DNA of 39,386 bases from Candidatus Agathobaculum pullistercoris (GCA_019114345.1 DXFS01000001.1:1-39386); one strand, 5' to 3'; shown: positions 8,354 through 18,322, counted from the first letter of the stretch. Translations and numbers: made by a program. Notes: a model not told the origin generated them from the sequence alone.

Positions 8354-9648
8354 CGCGGCGGCAGGCGGCGTTTATCCAGTCGGATGCGTTTGAAACGCTG
8401 TTCGGCGGCGCGGCGGGCGGCGGTAAAAGCCACGGACAGCTGCTGGATGCCCTGCGGTTTGCAGTGGTCTATCCCGGCTCGCGGCAGCTCATGCTGCGGC
8501 GCACCATGCCCGAACTTGAGCGCTCACTTGTTCCGGCATCACTGCGGCTATATCCGCAGAGCATTGCCAGCTACAAGGTCAGCGATCACCTGTGGCAGTT
8601 TGTGAATGGCTCTGCGCTAGAGTTCGGCTACTGCGACGCGGAAAGCGACGTGACAAAATACCAATCCGCTGAGTATGATGTGATACGGTTTGACGAGCTG
8701 ACACACTTTACGGAAAGCCAGTTCACCTACCTGCTCTCGCGCGTACGCGGCACAAATGGTTTCCCTAAGCAGGTCAAATCGACGACCAACCCAGGCGGGG
8801 TCGGCCACCAGTGGGTCAAGACACGGTATATCGATCCTGCGCCGCCCGACATGGTAGCCGAATACGACGGCGGAACGCGTATTTTCCTGCCCGCCAGGCT
8901 ATCTGACAACCCGTTTTTGCAACGAGCAGATAAAGGCTACGAGAAACGGTTGCGACTGCTCTCGCCGCACGACCGCAAGGCATTGCTCGACGGTGTATGG
9001 GAGCTGAACGAGGGGCAGTATTTCAGCGAGTTCTCCGTACCGCTGCACGTTACCCCGCCCTATGTGGTCCCCAAGCACTGGCGGCGGTACCTGACGATCG
9101 ACTATGGATTGGATATGCTCGCCGCGCTCTGGATCGCGCAAAGCCCGGATGGGTACAGCGTAGCATACAGAGAGTTATATCGTCCCGGATTGATTATCTC
9201 CGAGGCTGCAGCGGCAATCCTGTCCTGCGAGCCGTCAGGCGAGCACATCGACTGCCGTCTCGCCCCGCCCGACCTGTGGAACCGGCGGCAGGAAACCGGC
9301 AAAAGCGCGGTAGAGCTGTTCGCGGACTGCGGACTGGATTTCGACAAAAGCAGCAACGAGCGTGTCGCCGGGTGGCTCGCGCTGCACGAGCTGCTCGCCC
9401 CGCGGAGAGATGAGCATGGCGAAGTGCGGCCCAAGCTGACGATCTTCAATACCTGCCGCAACCTGATCCGCACCCTGCCCGCCCTGCAGCACGATGCCCG
9501 CAACCCATCCGATGTGGCGAACACGCCGCACGAGTTGACGCACGCGCCAGACGCGCTGCGCGGGTATGCGGCAACCATATACGAGCCGCCCGCACCGGTG
9601 CAGCCAACCGCATACGACTGCGAAATAGGGGAGTTTTTGGCGTACTGA
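8350..9648 (+). CDS. terL: phage terminase large subunit
   Basis: The 432-residue motor and nuclease that cuts concatemeric DNA and pumps it into a procapsid. The N-terminal ATPase has Walker A GGAAGGGKS at residues 19-27 and a Walker B region VIRFDELTHF near 113. A VKSTTNPGGVGHQWVK coupling segment follows. The C-terminal RNase H-like nuclease begins near 245 with RYLTIDYGLDMLAALW, and a later PDLWNRRQETGKSAVELFADCGL segment is typical of the nuclease half. The GTG at 8350 overlaps the previous stop; a longer open frame back to 8056 crosses the promoter and the small gene and is rejected. Both functional domains look intact. Confidence 0.93.
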   Translation: MTRRQAAFIQSDAFETLFGGAAGGGKSHGQLLDALRFAVVYPGSRQLMLRRTMPELERSLVPASLRLYPQSIASYKVSDHLWQFVNGSALEFGYCDAESDVTKYQSAEYDVIRFDELTHFTESQFTYLLSRVRGTNGFPKQVKSTTNPGGVGHQWVKTRYIDPAPPDMVAEYDGGTRIFLPARLSDNPFLQRADKGYEKRLRLLSPHDRKALLDGVWELNEGQYFSEFSVPLHVTPPYVVPKHWRRYLTIDYGLDMLAALWIAQSPDGYSVAYRELYRPGLIISEAAAAILSCEPSGEHIDCRLAPPDLWNRRQETGKSAVELFADCGLDFDKSSNERVAGWLALHELLAPRRDEHGEVRPKLTIFNTCRNLIRTLPALQHDARNPSDVANTPHELTHAPDALRGYAATIYEPPAPVQPTAYDCEIGEFLAY

Positions 9649-9682
9649 AGGGCAGGCGCTGCGCAACAAGAAGGAGGAACCA

Positions 9683-9874
9683 ATGACTATTTTACTTTAC
9701 TGCATCGGCGCAGTACTGTTGGTGCTGACCGGAGCGGTCGTGTCTGGCGGACTGCAGCTACCGCTGCGGCAGCCTAAGGGCAGCGCGCCGGCCGAGACGC
9801 CGGAGGACGTGCTCAGCCGCGACCTCGCTGCGCTGATGGCGTATGGACGGGAGGAGGATGACCATGCGGTTTGA
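9683..9874 (+). CDS. small single-pass membrane peptide in the phage cassette
   Basis: A 63-residue protein with one N-terminal hydrophobic helix (ILLYCIGAVLLVLTGAVVSG). An acidic tail (TPEDVLSRDLAALMAYGREEDD) follows. An AAGGAGG site is well placed before the ATG. It overlaps the portal gene start by 11 bases. Similar short membrane peptides occur between terminase and portal genes in phages. A holin role is possible but unsupported, because one helix next to head genes is weak evidence and no endolysin is present. Confidence 0.65.
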   Translation: MTILLYCIGAVLLVLTGAVVSGGLQLPLRQPKGSAPAETPEDVLSRDLAALMAYGREEDDHAV

Positions 9875-11429
9875 TCCCTCACCCGCCGCGATCTGGCGCA
9901 AGTACGAGCGCGACCGCGATTACAAGCGCTCGATCGGTCTGTACGACCGGGTGCGGCGCAACGAGGCATTTTACCTCGGCCGCCAGTGGGAAGGACTCAA
10001 GGTCCAGTCGCTCGACCCACTGATCTTCAATGTGCTGCGGCGCTGCGTCAACCTGTTCGTGTCCATGCTGGTGTCGGACGATGTAGCAGTGCACGCCCAG
10101 CCGTTCGATATGGATGACAAAGGGCGCAAAACCGCCCGCATCCTTGAGCGCGCCTTCGCATCCGCAATCGAGCGGTCAGGCGTCAAGGCGCTCGGACGGC
10201 CGCTGCTCAAAAACGCATGTGTGGACGGCGACGCGTGCTTCTACATCCACTTCGACCCTGCGCTCGAAACCGGACAGGCAGTCAAAGGCGATATTGCGGT
10301 CGAGCTGATCGATTCGACTAACATCTGCTTCGGCAACCCAGCCTGCGACGAGGTACAGCGCCAGCCGTATCTGATCATCGCCATGCGGCGCGATGTGGAC
10401 GAGGTCCGGCAGGAAGCCAAAGAAAACGGCATGGGCGCGGACGAGGTCGAAGCCATTGTGCCGGATGACAACAGCGACTATCTGCGCTACCGGTTAAACG
10501 GCGAAAACGACCGCGTGACCGTGCTGTTACACATGCGCAAAACCGAAAACGGCGTTTCGTTCTGCAAGACCACGCGCACTGCGACTGTCATGCGTGAAAA
10601 GGAGCTGCCATACCGGTATTATCCGGTTACACACCTGTGCTGGAACCGCGTGCGCGGCTCGTGCCACGGCGAAAGCCCGCTGACCGAGGCGATCCCCAAC
10701 CAGATCGCAATCAACAAGCTGTATTCCATGTATGTGCAGTGCATCAAGCAGGTGGCCTTCCCCAAGATCATCTACGACATGACCCGCTTTCCGAACGGGT
10801 GGTCGAACGACGTGGGCAAGGCAGTCGGCATGCGCGGCAATCCGAACGAGGCGATTGCGACCGCGTTCAAGGCGCCGGACATCTCCTCGCAGGTGCTCGG
10901 CTTACTCAAACAGATGATGACCGACACCGCCGAGCTGATGGGCGCGAGCGAGGCCGCGCTCGGCACGGTCAACCCTGACAACACCTCGGCGATCGTGGCG
11001 GTGCAGAATGCGACCGCCGCCCCGCTCGAACTGACCAAGATGGAGTTCTACCGTTTCACCGAGGACTGGGCGCGCATCTTCCTCGACCTAATGGGCGCGC
11101 ACTACGGCGTGCGCACGGTTGTGGCCGCGGACGAGACCGGCGAGGAGCCGGTCCGGCAGTCCTTTGACTTCTCTGCGCTCGCCGGGCAGGACATGCGCCT
11201 GCAGGTGGATGTTGGAGCGGCAAGCTACTGGTCCGAGACCATGCAGACCATGACCAACGACCATCTGCTTGAGAGCGGCGTCATCACCGACCCGCTGATT
11301 TATCTGGAAAACGTGCCTGATTATCAGGTGCGCGGTAAAAACGACCTGCTGCACGCACTCCGCATGCAGCGCCAGCAGCAAAAGGAGGAAAATGCAAATG
11401 CAAACCAAGCCCAAGCAGAACAGCAGTAA
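9864..11429 (+). CDS. phage portal protein
   Basis: A 521-residue portal: the dodecameric ring at one capsid vertex through which DNA passes. The N-terminus (DPSPAAIWRKYERDRDYKRS, then NEAFYLGRQW) and the SLDPLIFNVLRRCVNLFVSML segment are typical of podovirus-like portals. So is the GESPLTEAIPNQIAINKLYS stretch before the clip and stem. The ATG at 9864 has GGGAGGAGG six bases upstream; ATGs at 9843 and 9858 are less well placed. The C-terminus is rich in glutamine and asparagine (QQQKEENANANQAQAEQQ). It overlaps the scaffold-like gene by 32 bases. No truncation is visible. Confidence 0.9.
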   Translation: MRFDPSPAAIWRKYERDRDYKRSIGLYDRVRRNEAFYLGRQWEGLKVQSLDPLIFNVLRRCVNLFVSMLVSDDVAVHAQPFDMDDKGRKTARILERAFASAIERSGVKALGRPLLKNACVDGDACFYIHFDPALETGQAVKGDIAVELIDSTNICFGNPACDEVQRQPYLIIAMRRDVDEVRQEAKENGMGADEVEAIVPDDNSDYLRYRLNGENDRVTVLLHMRKTENGVSFCKTTRTATVMREKELPYRYYPVTHLCWNRVRGSCHGESPLTEAIPNQIAINKLYSMYVQCIKQVAFPKIIYDMTRFPNGWSNDVGKAVGMRGNPNEAIATAFKAPDISSQVLGLLKQMMTDTAELMGASEAALGTVNPDNTSAIVAVQNATAAPLELTKMEFYRFTEDWARIFLDLMGAHYGVRTVVAADETGEEPVRQSFDFSALAGQDMRLQVDVGAASYWSETMQTMTNDHLLESGVITDPLIYLENVPDYQVRGKNDLLHALRMQRQQQKEENANANQAQAEQQ

Positions 11430-11928
11430 GCAGCCTGCCGCCGTACAGCCGCAGGCCCGGCAGATGCCCCCGGCGGAGGTGAATCCGTTCGCACCCGGCG
11501 GCGCGGCCCCGCAGGAAGCACAGGCGGGCACACAGCAGACCTTTCCCGTACCGGTGGACGGGCAGATGGTCGAGCTGACGCTGGACGAGCTGATCCAGGC
11601 GGCGAGCCTCGGCCTGTCCAAGCAGAACGCCTATGTGCGCCGCAACCGTGCGGCAAACGGTATGCCGAACGGTCAGATCTACGCAGCGTTCGTCGAGGAA
11701 TACCCGGATATCAAACCTGAGGATATCCCGCAGCAGGTATGGGAATGGGCGCAGCAGGAGGGATCGCTCGTCTCCGCCTACCGCAAATGGGAGATCCTCG
11801 AACTCAAGGATGAACTGGCAGCGATGGAGATGAACCAGAAAAACCAGCGCGCAGCGGTCGGCCCGGCGCAAACGGACGGCGAGCCGGCGGGCGTTGACCC
11901 GGTGACTCTGGCGCTGCTCGGCAGATAA
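11398..11928 (+). CDS. probable phage scaffolding protein
   Basis: A 176-residue protein lying between portal and capsid genes, where scaffold or scaffold-protease genes sit. The first 45 residues are rich in Q, P and A and probably disordered. The middle (VDGQMVELTLDELIQAASLGLS) is compact, and the C-terminal half is charged and helical (YRKWEILELKDELAAMEMNQ), as expected for an assembly scaffold. No protease motif is visible. The ATG at 11398 fits the GGAGG spacing (nine bases) better than the ATG at 11392 (three bases). Function is inferred from position and composition. Confidence 0.55.
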   Translation: MQTKPKQNSSKQPAAVQPQARQMPPAEVNPFAPGGAAPQEAQAGTQQTFPVPVDGQMVELTLDELIQAASLGLSKQNAYVRRNRAANGMPNGQIYAAFVEEYPDIKPEDIPQQVWEWAQQEGSLVSAYRKWEILELKDELAAMEMNQKNQRAAVGPAQTDGEPAGVDPVTLALLGR

Positions 11929-11935
11929 AAGCCCT

Positions 11936-12101
11936 CCAGGGGGTATCCAATACCCCCTGGATACGAAAAAAGTTCCTTTGAAACTTTTTTCGATACCCCC
12001 GGCATCCGCGCCGCAGCGGCGCGGGGTCGCGGTGAAATTCCGACGCGCATGTCGCCGGAATTTCCAGATGAAATGTCGCTGCGCTCCCTTAACAAGCGAC
12101 A
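11936..12101. repeat. array of five hairpins between scaffold and capsid genes
   Basis: Five successive inverted repeats fill the gap. They are CCAGGGGGTA/TACCCCCTGG (11936-11960), CGAAAAAAGTT/AACTTTTTTCG (11964-11992), CCGCGCCGC/GCGGCGCGG (12006-12024), GAAATTCCG/CGGAATTTC (12034-12064) and TGTCGCT/AGCGACA (12074-12101). The fourth has a 13-base loop that is the reverse complement of GCGACATGCGCGT, the loop found in host arrays near 18195 and 36352. The order of the first three mirrors the array at 29637-29746 read on its minus strand. So this is a host-family element inside the phage block. It may also tune capsid gene expression. Confidence 0.8.
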
Positions 12102-12130
12102 AATACACTTTATAACAGGAGGTACCCATT

Positions 12131-13171
12131 ATGGCTATCAATCTTGCAACCAAATATTCCGACCAGATCGCCGAGGTGTTCACGCGCGCATCCTTCATCA
12201 AGGGAAAGACCGCGGAGACCTTTGACCTGACCGGCGTCAAGACCCTCAAGGTCTACACCCCGATCACGGTTGAGGAGGTCGACTACGACCGTGACGGCGG
12301 TCTCGCCCGTTACGGCGACGTGACCGAGATGCAGGATGTCGTGCAGGAGCTGACCATGACGCAGGACAAGGCGTTCACGCTCACGATCGACAAGGGCAAC
12401 AACCTTGACCAGAACCTGGTCAAGAACGCGGCCGACATGCTGCGCCTGCAGCTGAACGAAAAGTCCACCCCCGCAGCGGACAAGTACGCGTTCAAGCGAT
12501 TTGTGACCATGGCAGGCAATATCGTCGAAAGCACCGCCAAGCCGACCAAGTCCGACATCATCAGCAAGATCGCGGATGCGTCCCAGGCGCTGGATGACGC
12601 GCTCGTGCCGGACGACAACCGCTACATCTACCTGACCAGCGAAATGTACAAGCTGGTGTGCACCTCGGACGAGTTCGCGGGCGTAGACGTGCTTGCGCGC
12701 CAGTCGATTGCCAAGGGCGTTTGCGGCGAGGTATTCGGCATGAACGTAGTGCGCGTACCGAAATCCTACCTGCCGGAAAATGTATACTTTCTTGTCACGC
12801 ACAAGGATTCGGTACTCATGCCGTACAAGATCGCGGACGCCAAGGTGCATGAGGACCCTGTCGGCGTTTCCGGTGCGCTGATCGAAGGCCGCCACTACTA
12901 CGATGCCTATGTGCTCGGCGCCAAGTGCGGCGGTGTGTATGCGCTGGTTGCAGCGGATTCCGTAACCGACTCCCCGTCCATTGCAGAAGGGGTGATCACT
13001 ATCCCGACCGACGCCACCGTGCGTTATACGCTGGACGGCTCGGATCCGCGCTACTCGGATTCCGCCAAGGACTACACCGCCTCGGCCAAGCTGACCGCAG
13101 AAGAGGGCTGCAAGATCCGCGCGTACGCGGTCAAGACCGGGCTGTATCCCTCCCCTGTTATTGAAGGCTGA
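12131..13171 (+). CDS. phage major capsid protein with C-terminal Ig-like decoration domain
   Basis: A 346-residue coat protein placed after the scaffold gene. The first 285 residues (AINLATKYSDQIAEVFTRAS, VYTPITVEEVDYDRDGGLARYG, YIYLTSEMYKLV) resemble capsid proteins of small Bacillota phages with an HK97-type fold. Residues about 295-346 contain VRYTLDGSDPRYS and KIRAYAVKTGLYPSPV, the pattern of the chitobiase/hexosaminidase C-terminal (CHB_HEX_C) beta-sandwich. Such Ig-like domains often decorate capsid surfaces and may bind glycans. An AGGAGG site precedes the ATG, and a hairpin at 13187-13210 follows the stop. Confidence 0.85.
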   Translation: MAINLATKYSDQIAEVFTRASFIKGKTAETFDLTGVKTLKVYTPITVEEVDYDRDGGLARYGDVTEMQDVVQELTMTQDKAFTLTIDKGNNLDQNLVKNAADMLRLQLNEKSTPAADKYAFKRFVTMAGNIVESTAKPTKSDIISKIADASQALDDALVPDDNRYIYLTSEMYKLVCTSDEFAGVDVLARQSIAKGVCGEVFGMNVVRVPKSYLPENVYFLVTHKDSVLMPYKIADAKVHEDPVGVSGALIEGRHYYDAYVLGAKCGGVYALVAADSVTDSPSIAEGVITIPTDATVRYTLDGSDPRYSDSAKDYTASAKLTAEEGCKIRAYAVKTGLYPSPVIEG

Positions 13172-13186
13172 TCCCAAACCGTGCAG

Positions 13187-13210
13187 AGGGAAGGGTACAT
13201 TCCCTTCCCT
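13187..13210 (+). terminator. hairpin after the capsid gene, possible attenuator
   Basis: AGGGAAGGG (13187-13195) pairs perfectly with CCCTTCCCT (13202-13210) around TACATT. No T-run follows, so it is more likely an mRNA end-stabiliser or partial attenuator that raises capsid over adaptor expression. Confidence 0.45.
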
Positions 13211-13258
13211 GCTGCCGGCTCTCTGCTTATCTACCTTATACCATAAAGGAGGAATCCC

Positions 13259-13627
13259 ATGACCGGAACCGAATGCTTCCGCGCTGCGCTGAACCTGCTC
13301 TCGGAAACGCCGGACAGCGGCACCTATTACGAGCAGTTTGCACTGGGCGCACTCAACCAGCTGCTGGTCAACAGCCTGCGCGAGATCAATGCCGAGCGCG
13401 TTTTCCGCGCAGAGCAGCCTTTTGACGCACCGCCGCGCATGACGGCGCTGACCGAGGAGATCCCGGCAGGCGACTGGCTGACACGCGAATGTTTTCCATA
13501 CGGGCTGGCAGCGCTGCTTGTTGCAGATGACGACAAGGCCAAATTCAACTGGGCTGCCACCGAATACACCGACCGGCTGCTGCGCCACTGTCCGGCGCAG
13601 TTTACCGGCATACAGGAGATGGTCTGA
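13259..13627 (+). CDS. putative head-tail adaptor protein
   Basis: A 122-residue protein with TECFRAALNLLSETPDSGTY, then EQFALGALNQLLVNSLREIN and LTEEIPAGDWLTRECFPYGLAALLVADDD. The helical layout with a central YGLAALLVADDD helix is like head-completion adaptors that extend the portal ring. Its place after the capsid gene and before the large hub-like gene fits the adaptor slot of short-tailed phages. AAAGGAGG precedes the ATG. Its TGA shares one base with the next ATG (TGATG), so translation is probably coupled. I do not recognise a named family with certainty. Confidence 0.6.
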   Translation: MTGTECFRAALNLLSETPDSGTYYEQFALGALNQLLVNSLREINAERVFRAEQPFDAPPRMTALTEEIPAGDWLTRECFPYGLAALLVADDDKAKFNWAATEYTDRLLRHCPAQFTGIQEMV

Positions 13628-15447
13628 TGCGCGCCTACCAGTTTCCGCAGACCGAAATCGAGCGCATGACGGTTGTCAGCCGCTTCGGCGGCGTGGACTT
13701 CCGCACGCACCCGACCAAGGTCTCGCTTTCCCGTTCGCCCGACATGCAGAACATGATCTGCGACCAGAATGACTTTCTGGTCAAACGCACGGGGTGGAAG
13801 ACACAGTATACCTATACCGCGCCCATTTACGGGCTGTTCCTCATGCCGGACGGTTCGGGGTTTGCCGTCCATGCGGGGACCAAACTGTACTTCCGCCCCG
13901 TCGAGGGCACGCAGGCCGAGCTGTGCTCGGACATGAATGAGGACTTTTCCCAGTCCTTTGTAATGAGCGGCGTGCTTTATCTTCTGGATGGACAGACCTA
14001 CCGCGCCATCCGCCGCAACGAGGATGACGACGGCTGGGAGGCCGTTAAGGTGCAGGACATCGCCTATGTGCCGACCACAACCATTTCCGCCGCTCCCACC
14101 GGCGGCGGCACAAGTTATGAGGACGTCAATCTGCTGACGCCCAAACGCATCAATACCTTCATCGGCAATGGCTCAGCCACTCAGTTCCAGGTGGATGCCA
14201 AGGATCTGGATGATACGGCTGTCACCGCCGAGGTAGGCGGCACGGCGGTTACAGTTTCTTCAGTCAACCGCACGACCGGACTGGTGACGCTTGCCTCCGC
14301 TCCGGCCAATGGGAACGGTTTGGCCAATGTCTCTATTGCTTTTTCCAAAACCGTATCCGGCTACGCGGATAAGATCAACAAATGCCGGATCGCCGGACTG
14401 TACGGCGGCAAAAACGACACGCGCGTGTTTCTCGCCGGCAATCCGGACGAGCCGGACTGCGACTGGCAGAGCGGGCTGTACGATCCCACCTATTTCCCCG
14501 ATCTGGGTTATACCCGTATGGGGACGGACGCGTCCGCAATCGTCGGCTACCTCAAGCAGTACGAAAGCCAGCTCGTCATCAAATCAGGCGGCGCGCAGGA
14601 ATCGACCAGTTATCTGCGCTCCTACCTGATGGCGGACGATGGGACCGCGCTCTATCCGCTTAAGCAGGGTACGCAGGGTGAAGGCGCGGTCGCGCCGCGC
14701 AGCTTTGCCACGCTGAACGACCTGCCGCTGTTCCTGTCCGCGCGCGGGGTGCAGGGCGTGTTCGGCACAGCGGTTGCCGAGCAGCGCACCATCCGGTCGG
14801 TATCGGATGCGATTGTCCCCAAACTTGCGGCAGAACAAGGGCTGAAGGATGCCTGTGCCATCGTGTACCAAAGCAAGTATTACCTCGCGGTGAACGGGCA
14901 TGTCTACGTAGCGGACAGCGCGCTGACCGAGGAAAACGGCGATCCTGCGTGGTTCTACTGGACGGATGTGCCGGCACAGTGTCTGGCTGTGCTGGATGGG
15001 CGGCTGTGGTTCGGCACGGCGGACGGCAAGGTATGCCGCTTCGCCGATGCAGCCGAGGATCATGCATACAGCGATGACGAGGCCGCCATTGACGCCTACT
15101 GGCGCACCCCTACCCTGCCGCTGGACGACTGGGGGCGTGTCAAAACCGTTCGCGACGTGGTACCCACGCTCATGCCATATTCACGTTCGGGCGCGACCGT
15201 GCAGTACGAGAACGAGAACGGACAGACGCTTGCGCTCTCGCGCAACATGGATCTGTTTTCCTTCAAGACGCTGGACTTCTCCCGTTTTTCGTTCCGCTGC
15301 ATCCCGGGCGCGGTCAGCTACCGCACGCGCTGGCGGCAGCACCGGATGCCCCTGTTCGCTGTGCGCATCGGCAACAACCGGCCGGACGAGCCATTCGGCC
15401 TGCTGGCGCTCACCATCCGCTGGACACAGGGCCAGCCTGTCATCTGA
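13627..15447 (+). CDS. large phage structural protein, probable tail hub/nozzle
   Basis: A 606-residue protein that I do not match to a named family with certainty. The start (GGVDFRTHPTKVSLSRSPDM, then QNMICDQNDFLVKRTGWKTQY) resembles proteins that list early residues, then a 'no-frills' beta-propeller, as in P22 gp10 and T7 gp12-type tail hubs. Repeated short beta motifs follow: GLFLMPDGSGFAVHAGTKLYF, LYLLDGQTYRAIRR, YYLAVNGHVYVADS, LAVLDGRLWFGTADGKVCRF. These look like propeller blades. A central insert near 165-235 (VTAEVGGTAVTVSSVNRTTG) looks like a separate beta domain. The fold and role are inference from pattern and gene order. Confidence 0.6.
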   Translation: MRAYQFPQTEIERMTVVSRFGGVDFRTHPTKVSLSRSPDMQNMICDQNDFLVKRTGWKTQYTYTAPIYGLFLMPDGSGFAVHAGTKLYFRPVEGTQAELCSDMNEDFSQSFVMSGVLYLLDGQTYRAIRRNEDDDGWEAVKVQDIAYVPTTTISAAPTGGGTSYEDVNLLTPKRINTFIGNGSATQFQVDAKDLDDTAVTAEVGGTAVTVSSVNRTTGLVTLASAPANGNGLANVSIAFSKTVSGYADKINKCRIAGLYGGKNDTRVFLAGNPDEPDCDWQSGLYDPTYFPDLGYTRMGTDASAIVGYLKQYESQLVIKSGGAQESTSYLRSYLMADDGTALYPLKQGTQGEGAVAPRSFATLNDLPLFLSARGVQGVFGTAVAEQRTIRSVSDAIVPKLAAEQGLKDACAIVYQSKYYLAVNGHVYVADSALTEENGDPAWFYWTDVPAQCLAVLDGRLWFGTADGKVCRFADAAEDHAYSDDEAAIDAYWRTPTLPLDDWGRVKTVRDVVPTLMPYSRSGATVQYENENGQTLALSRNMDLFSFKTLDFSRFSFRCIPGAVSYRTRWRQHRMPLFAVRIGNNRPDEPFGLLALTIRWTQGQPVI

Positions 15448-15465
15448 GAAAGGAGGGACAACCCT

Positions 15466-16464
15466 TTGGCTAAAAACTATAAGGATAATTTCGACTATTC
15501 TGAGGCGATCGCCAACACGCAGAACGCTGCCGAACGGCAGCAGCTGCTCACGGAACGGCAAAACAAGATCAACGCCGAGGGTCTTGCCGGGAAGGTCGCC
15601 TCGAATGAGGCTGTGTCTACCTGGAACGGCGACTACCGCCCCTATTCGGTATCCTCCGGCGGCGGGGGCGGTGGTGGCAGCAGCGGCGGGAGCGGCAGCA
15701 GTTCATCCGTCTCCTCCGCAATCGCCGAACTGTATGCCGCCGCGGAATCCGCGCGTCTGCAGCGTTTCGAGGCCGCCCGCGAACGCATCCAGCAGCAGCT
15801 TCAGAGCAATCTGTCCTCGATCGAAAGCGACTATACTGCCGGTATGACGCAGACTGACATCAACGCACGGCAGTCCGCGATTTCCAATGAGGAAAAGCTG
15901 GCGGCGCTCGGCCTGAATATGGGCGCACGCAGCGCGGCTGCAACCTCGGGCGCCGCAGAGTCCAGCCGCATCGCGCTGGACAACCAGTACCGCAGCGATT
16001 TGAATGCGCTTGGCCAGGCCCGCCTGACTGCGCGTGCGGCAGCACGCGACGCAGCCGCCAATCAGGAAGCTGCCATTGAAGGGCAGTATTACAGTGCAGC
16101 GGAAAACGCGGCTCTGCAGCAGGCGCAGATGCAGCTTGCGCAGCTGAATTCAGACCGCGATTACAGTATCTCACTCGCCGGCCTGACCGGATTCCTGAAC
16201 GGCACACCTACCATGGCATGGTACAATTACCAGCTCAGCGCGGATACGGCTGCAAACAATGCGGCGATGCAGGCAATCCAGCTGTCCAACAGCAGCCAGG
16301 CGCAGGCTTATGAGCAGGCGCTGAACCGCTGGAAGACCAGCGGCTACGTGCAGGCGGGCGACGCGGCCATCCTTGGCGTACCTGCCGGCACGCCGACCGC
16401 GGATGTCAGCTACCAGAACGCCAATCTGGCGCTGCAGCAGTGGAAGGCCGGATACTGGTATTGA
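15466..16464 (+). CDS. putative ejection-type internal virion protein with Gly/Ser hinge
   Basis: A 332-residue helical protein. After about 60 charged residues there is a flexible glycine/serine hinge at about 64-85 (GGGGGGG, then SSGGSGSSSS). Long alanine- and glutamine-rich helices run to the end (AELYAAAESARLQRFEAARE, ENAALQQAQMQLAQLNSDRD). That composition and the terminal position fit DNA-ejection proteins of short-tailed phages, which leave the capsid ahead of the genome. The start is TTG at 15466 after AAAGGAGGG. A strong terminator follows at 16504-16536. No tail fibre or spike gene follows it, so host recognition is unexplained. Confidence 0.5.
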   Translation: MAKNYKDNFDYSEAIANTQNAAERQQLLTERQNKINAEGLAGKVASNEAVSTWNGDYRPYSVSSGGGGGGGSSGGSGSSSSVSSAIAELYAAAESARLQRFEAARERIQQQLQSNLSSIESDYTAGMTQTDINARQSAISNEEKLAALGLNMGARSAAATSGAAESSRIALDNQYRSDLNALGQARLTARAAARDAAANQEAAIEGQYYSAAENAALQQAQMQLAQLNSDRDYSISLAGLTGFLNGTPTMAWYNYQLSADTAANNAAMQAIQLSNSSQAQAYEQALNRWKTSGYVQAGDAAILGVPAGTPTADVSYQNANLALQQWKAGYWY

Positions 16465-16503
16465 CGCATTCTCTAAAACATGCGCCTTTTCCATGGTAAT
16501 CAA

Positions 16504-16536
16504 AAAAGCTGCTCACCAATGCGGTGAGCAGCTTTT
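16504..16536. terminator. bidirectional terminator between phage cassette and eno
   Basis: AAAAGCTGCTCACC (16504-16517) pairs perfectly with GGTGAGCAGCTTTT (16523-16536) around AATGC. The plus strand ends in TTTTACTATGTGTTTTT and the minus strand in TTTTTTGATT. It can therefore stop both the cassette transcript and the eno transcript. It closes the cassette as a self-contained unit. Confidence 0.9.
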
Positions 16537-16552
16537 ACTATGTGTTTTTCTC

Positions 16553-18315
<1,763 letters not shown>

Positions 18316-18322
18316 AAGGCCG

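Noticed and set aside
9843-9863. ATG at 9843 as portal start
   Set aside because: It lies upstream of the GGGAGGAGG site that clearly serves the ATG at 9864.
9683-9874. Holin call for the 63-residue membrane peptide
   Set aside because: One hydrophobic helix with an acidic tail is compatible but not specific, and no endolysin gene exists in the block.
12110-13588. 492-residue minus-strand frame opposite the capsid gene
   Set aside because: Shadow of the capsid and adaptor genes; no ribosome site or recognisable motif.
7993-16550. Attachment-site direct repeats flanking the phage block
   Set aside because: I compared both flanks by eye and found no convincing repeat above about 6-8 bases; no integrase or tRNA gene is nearby.
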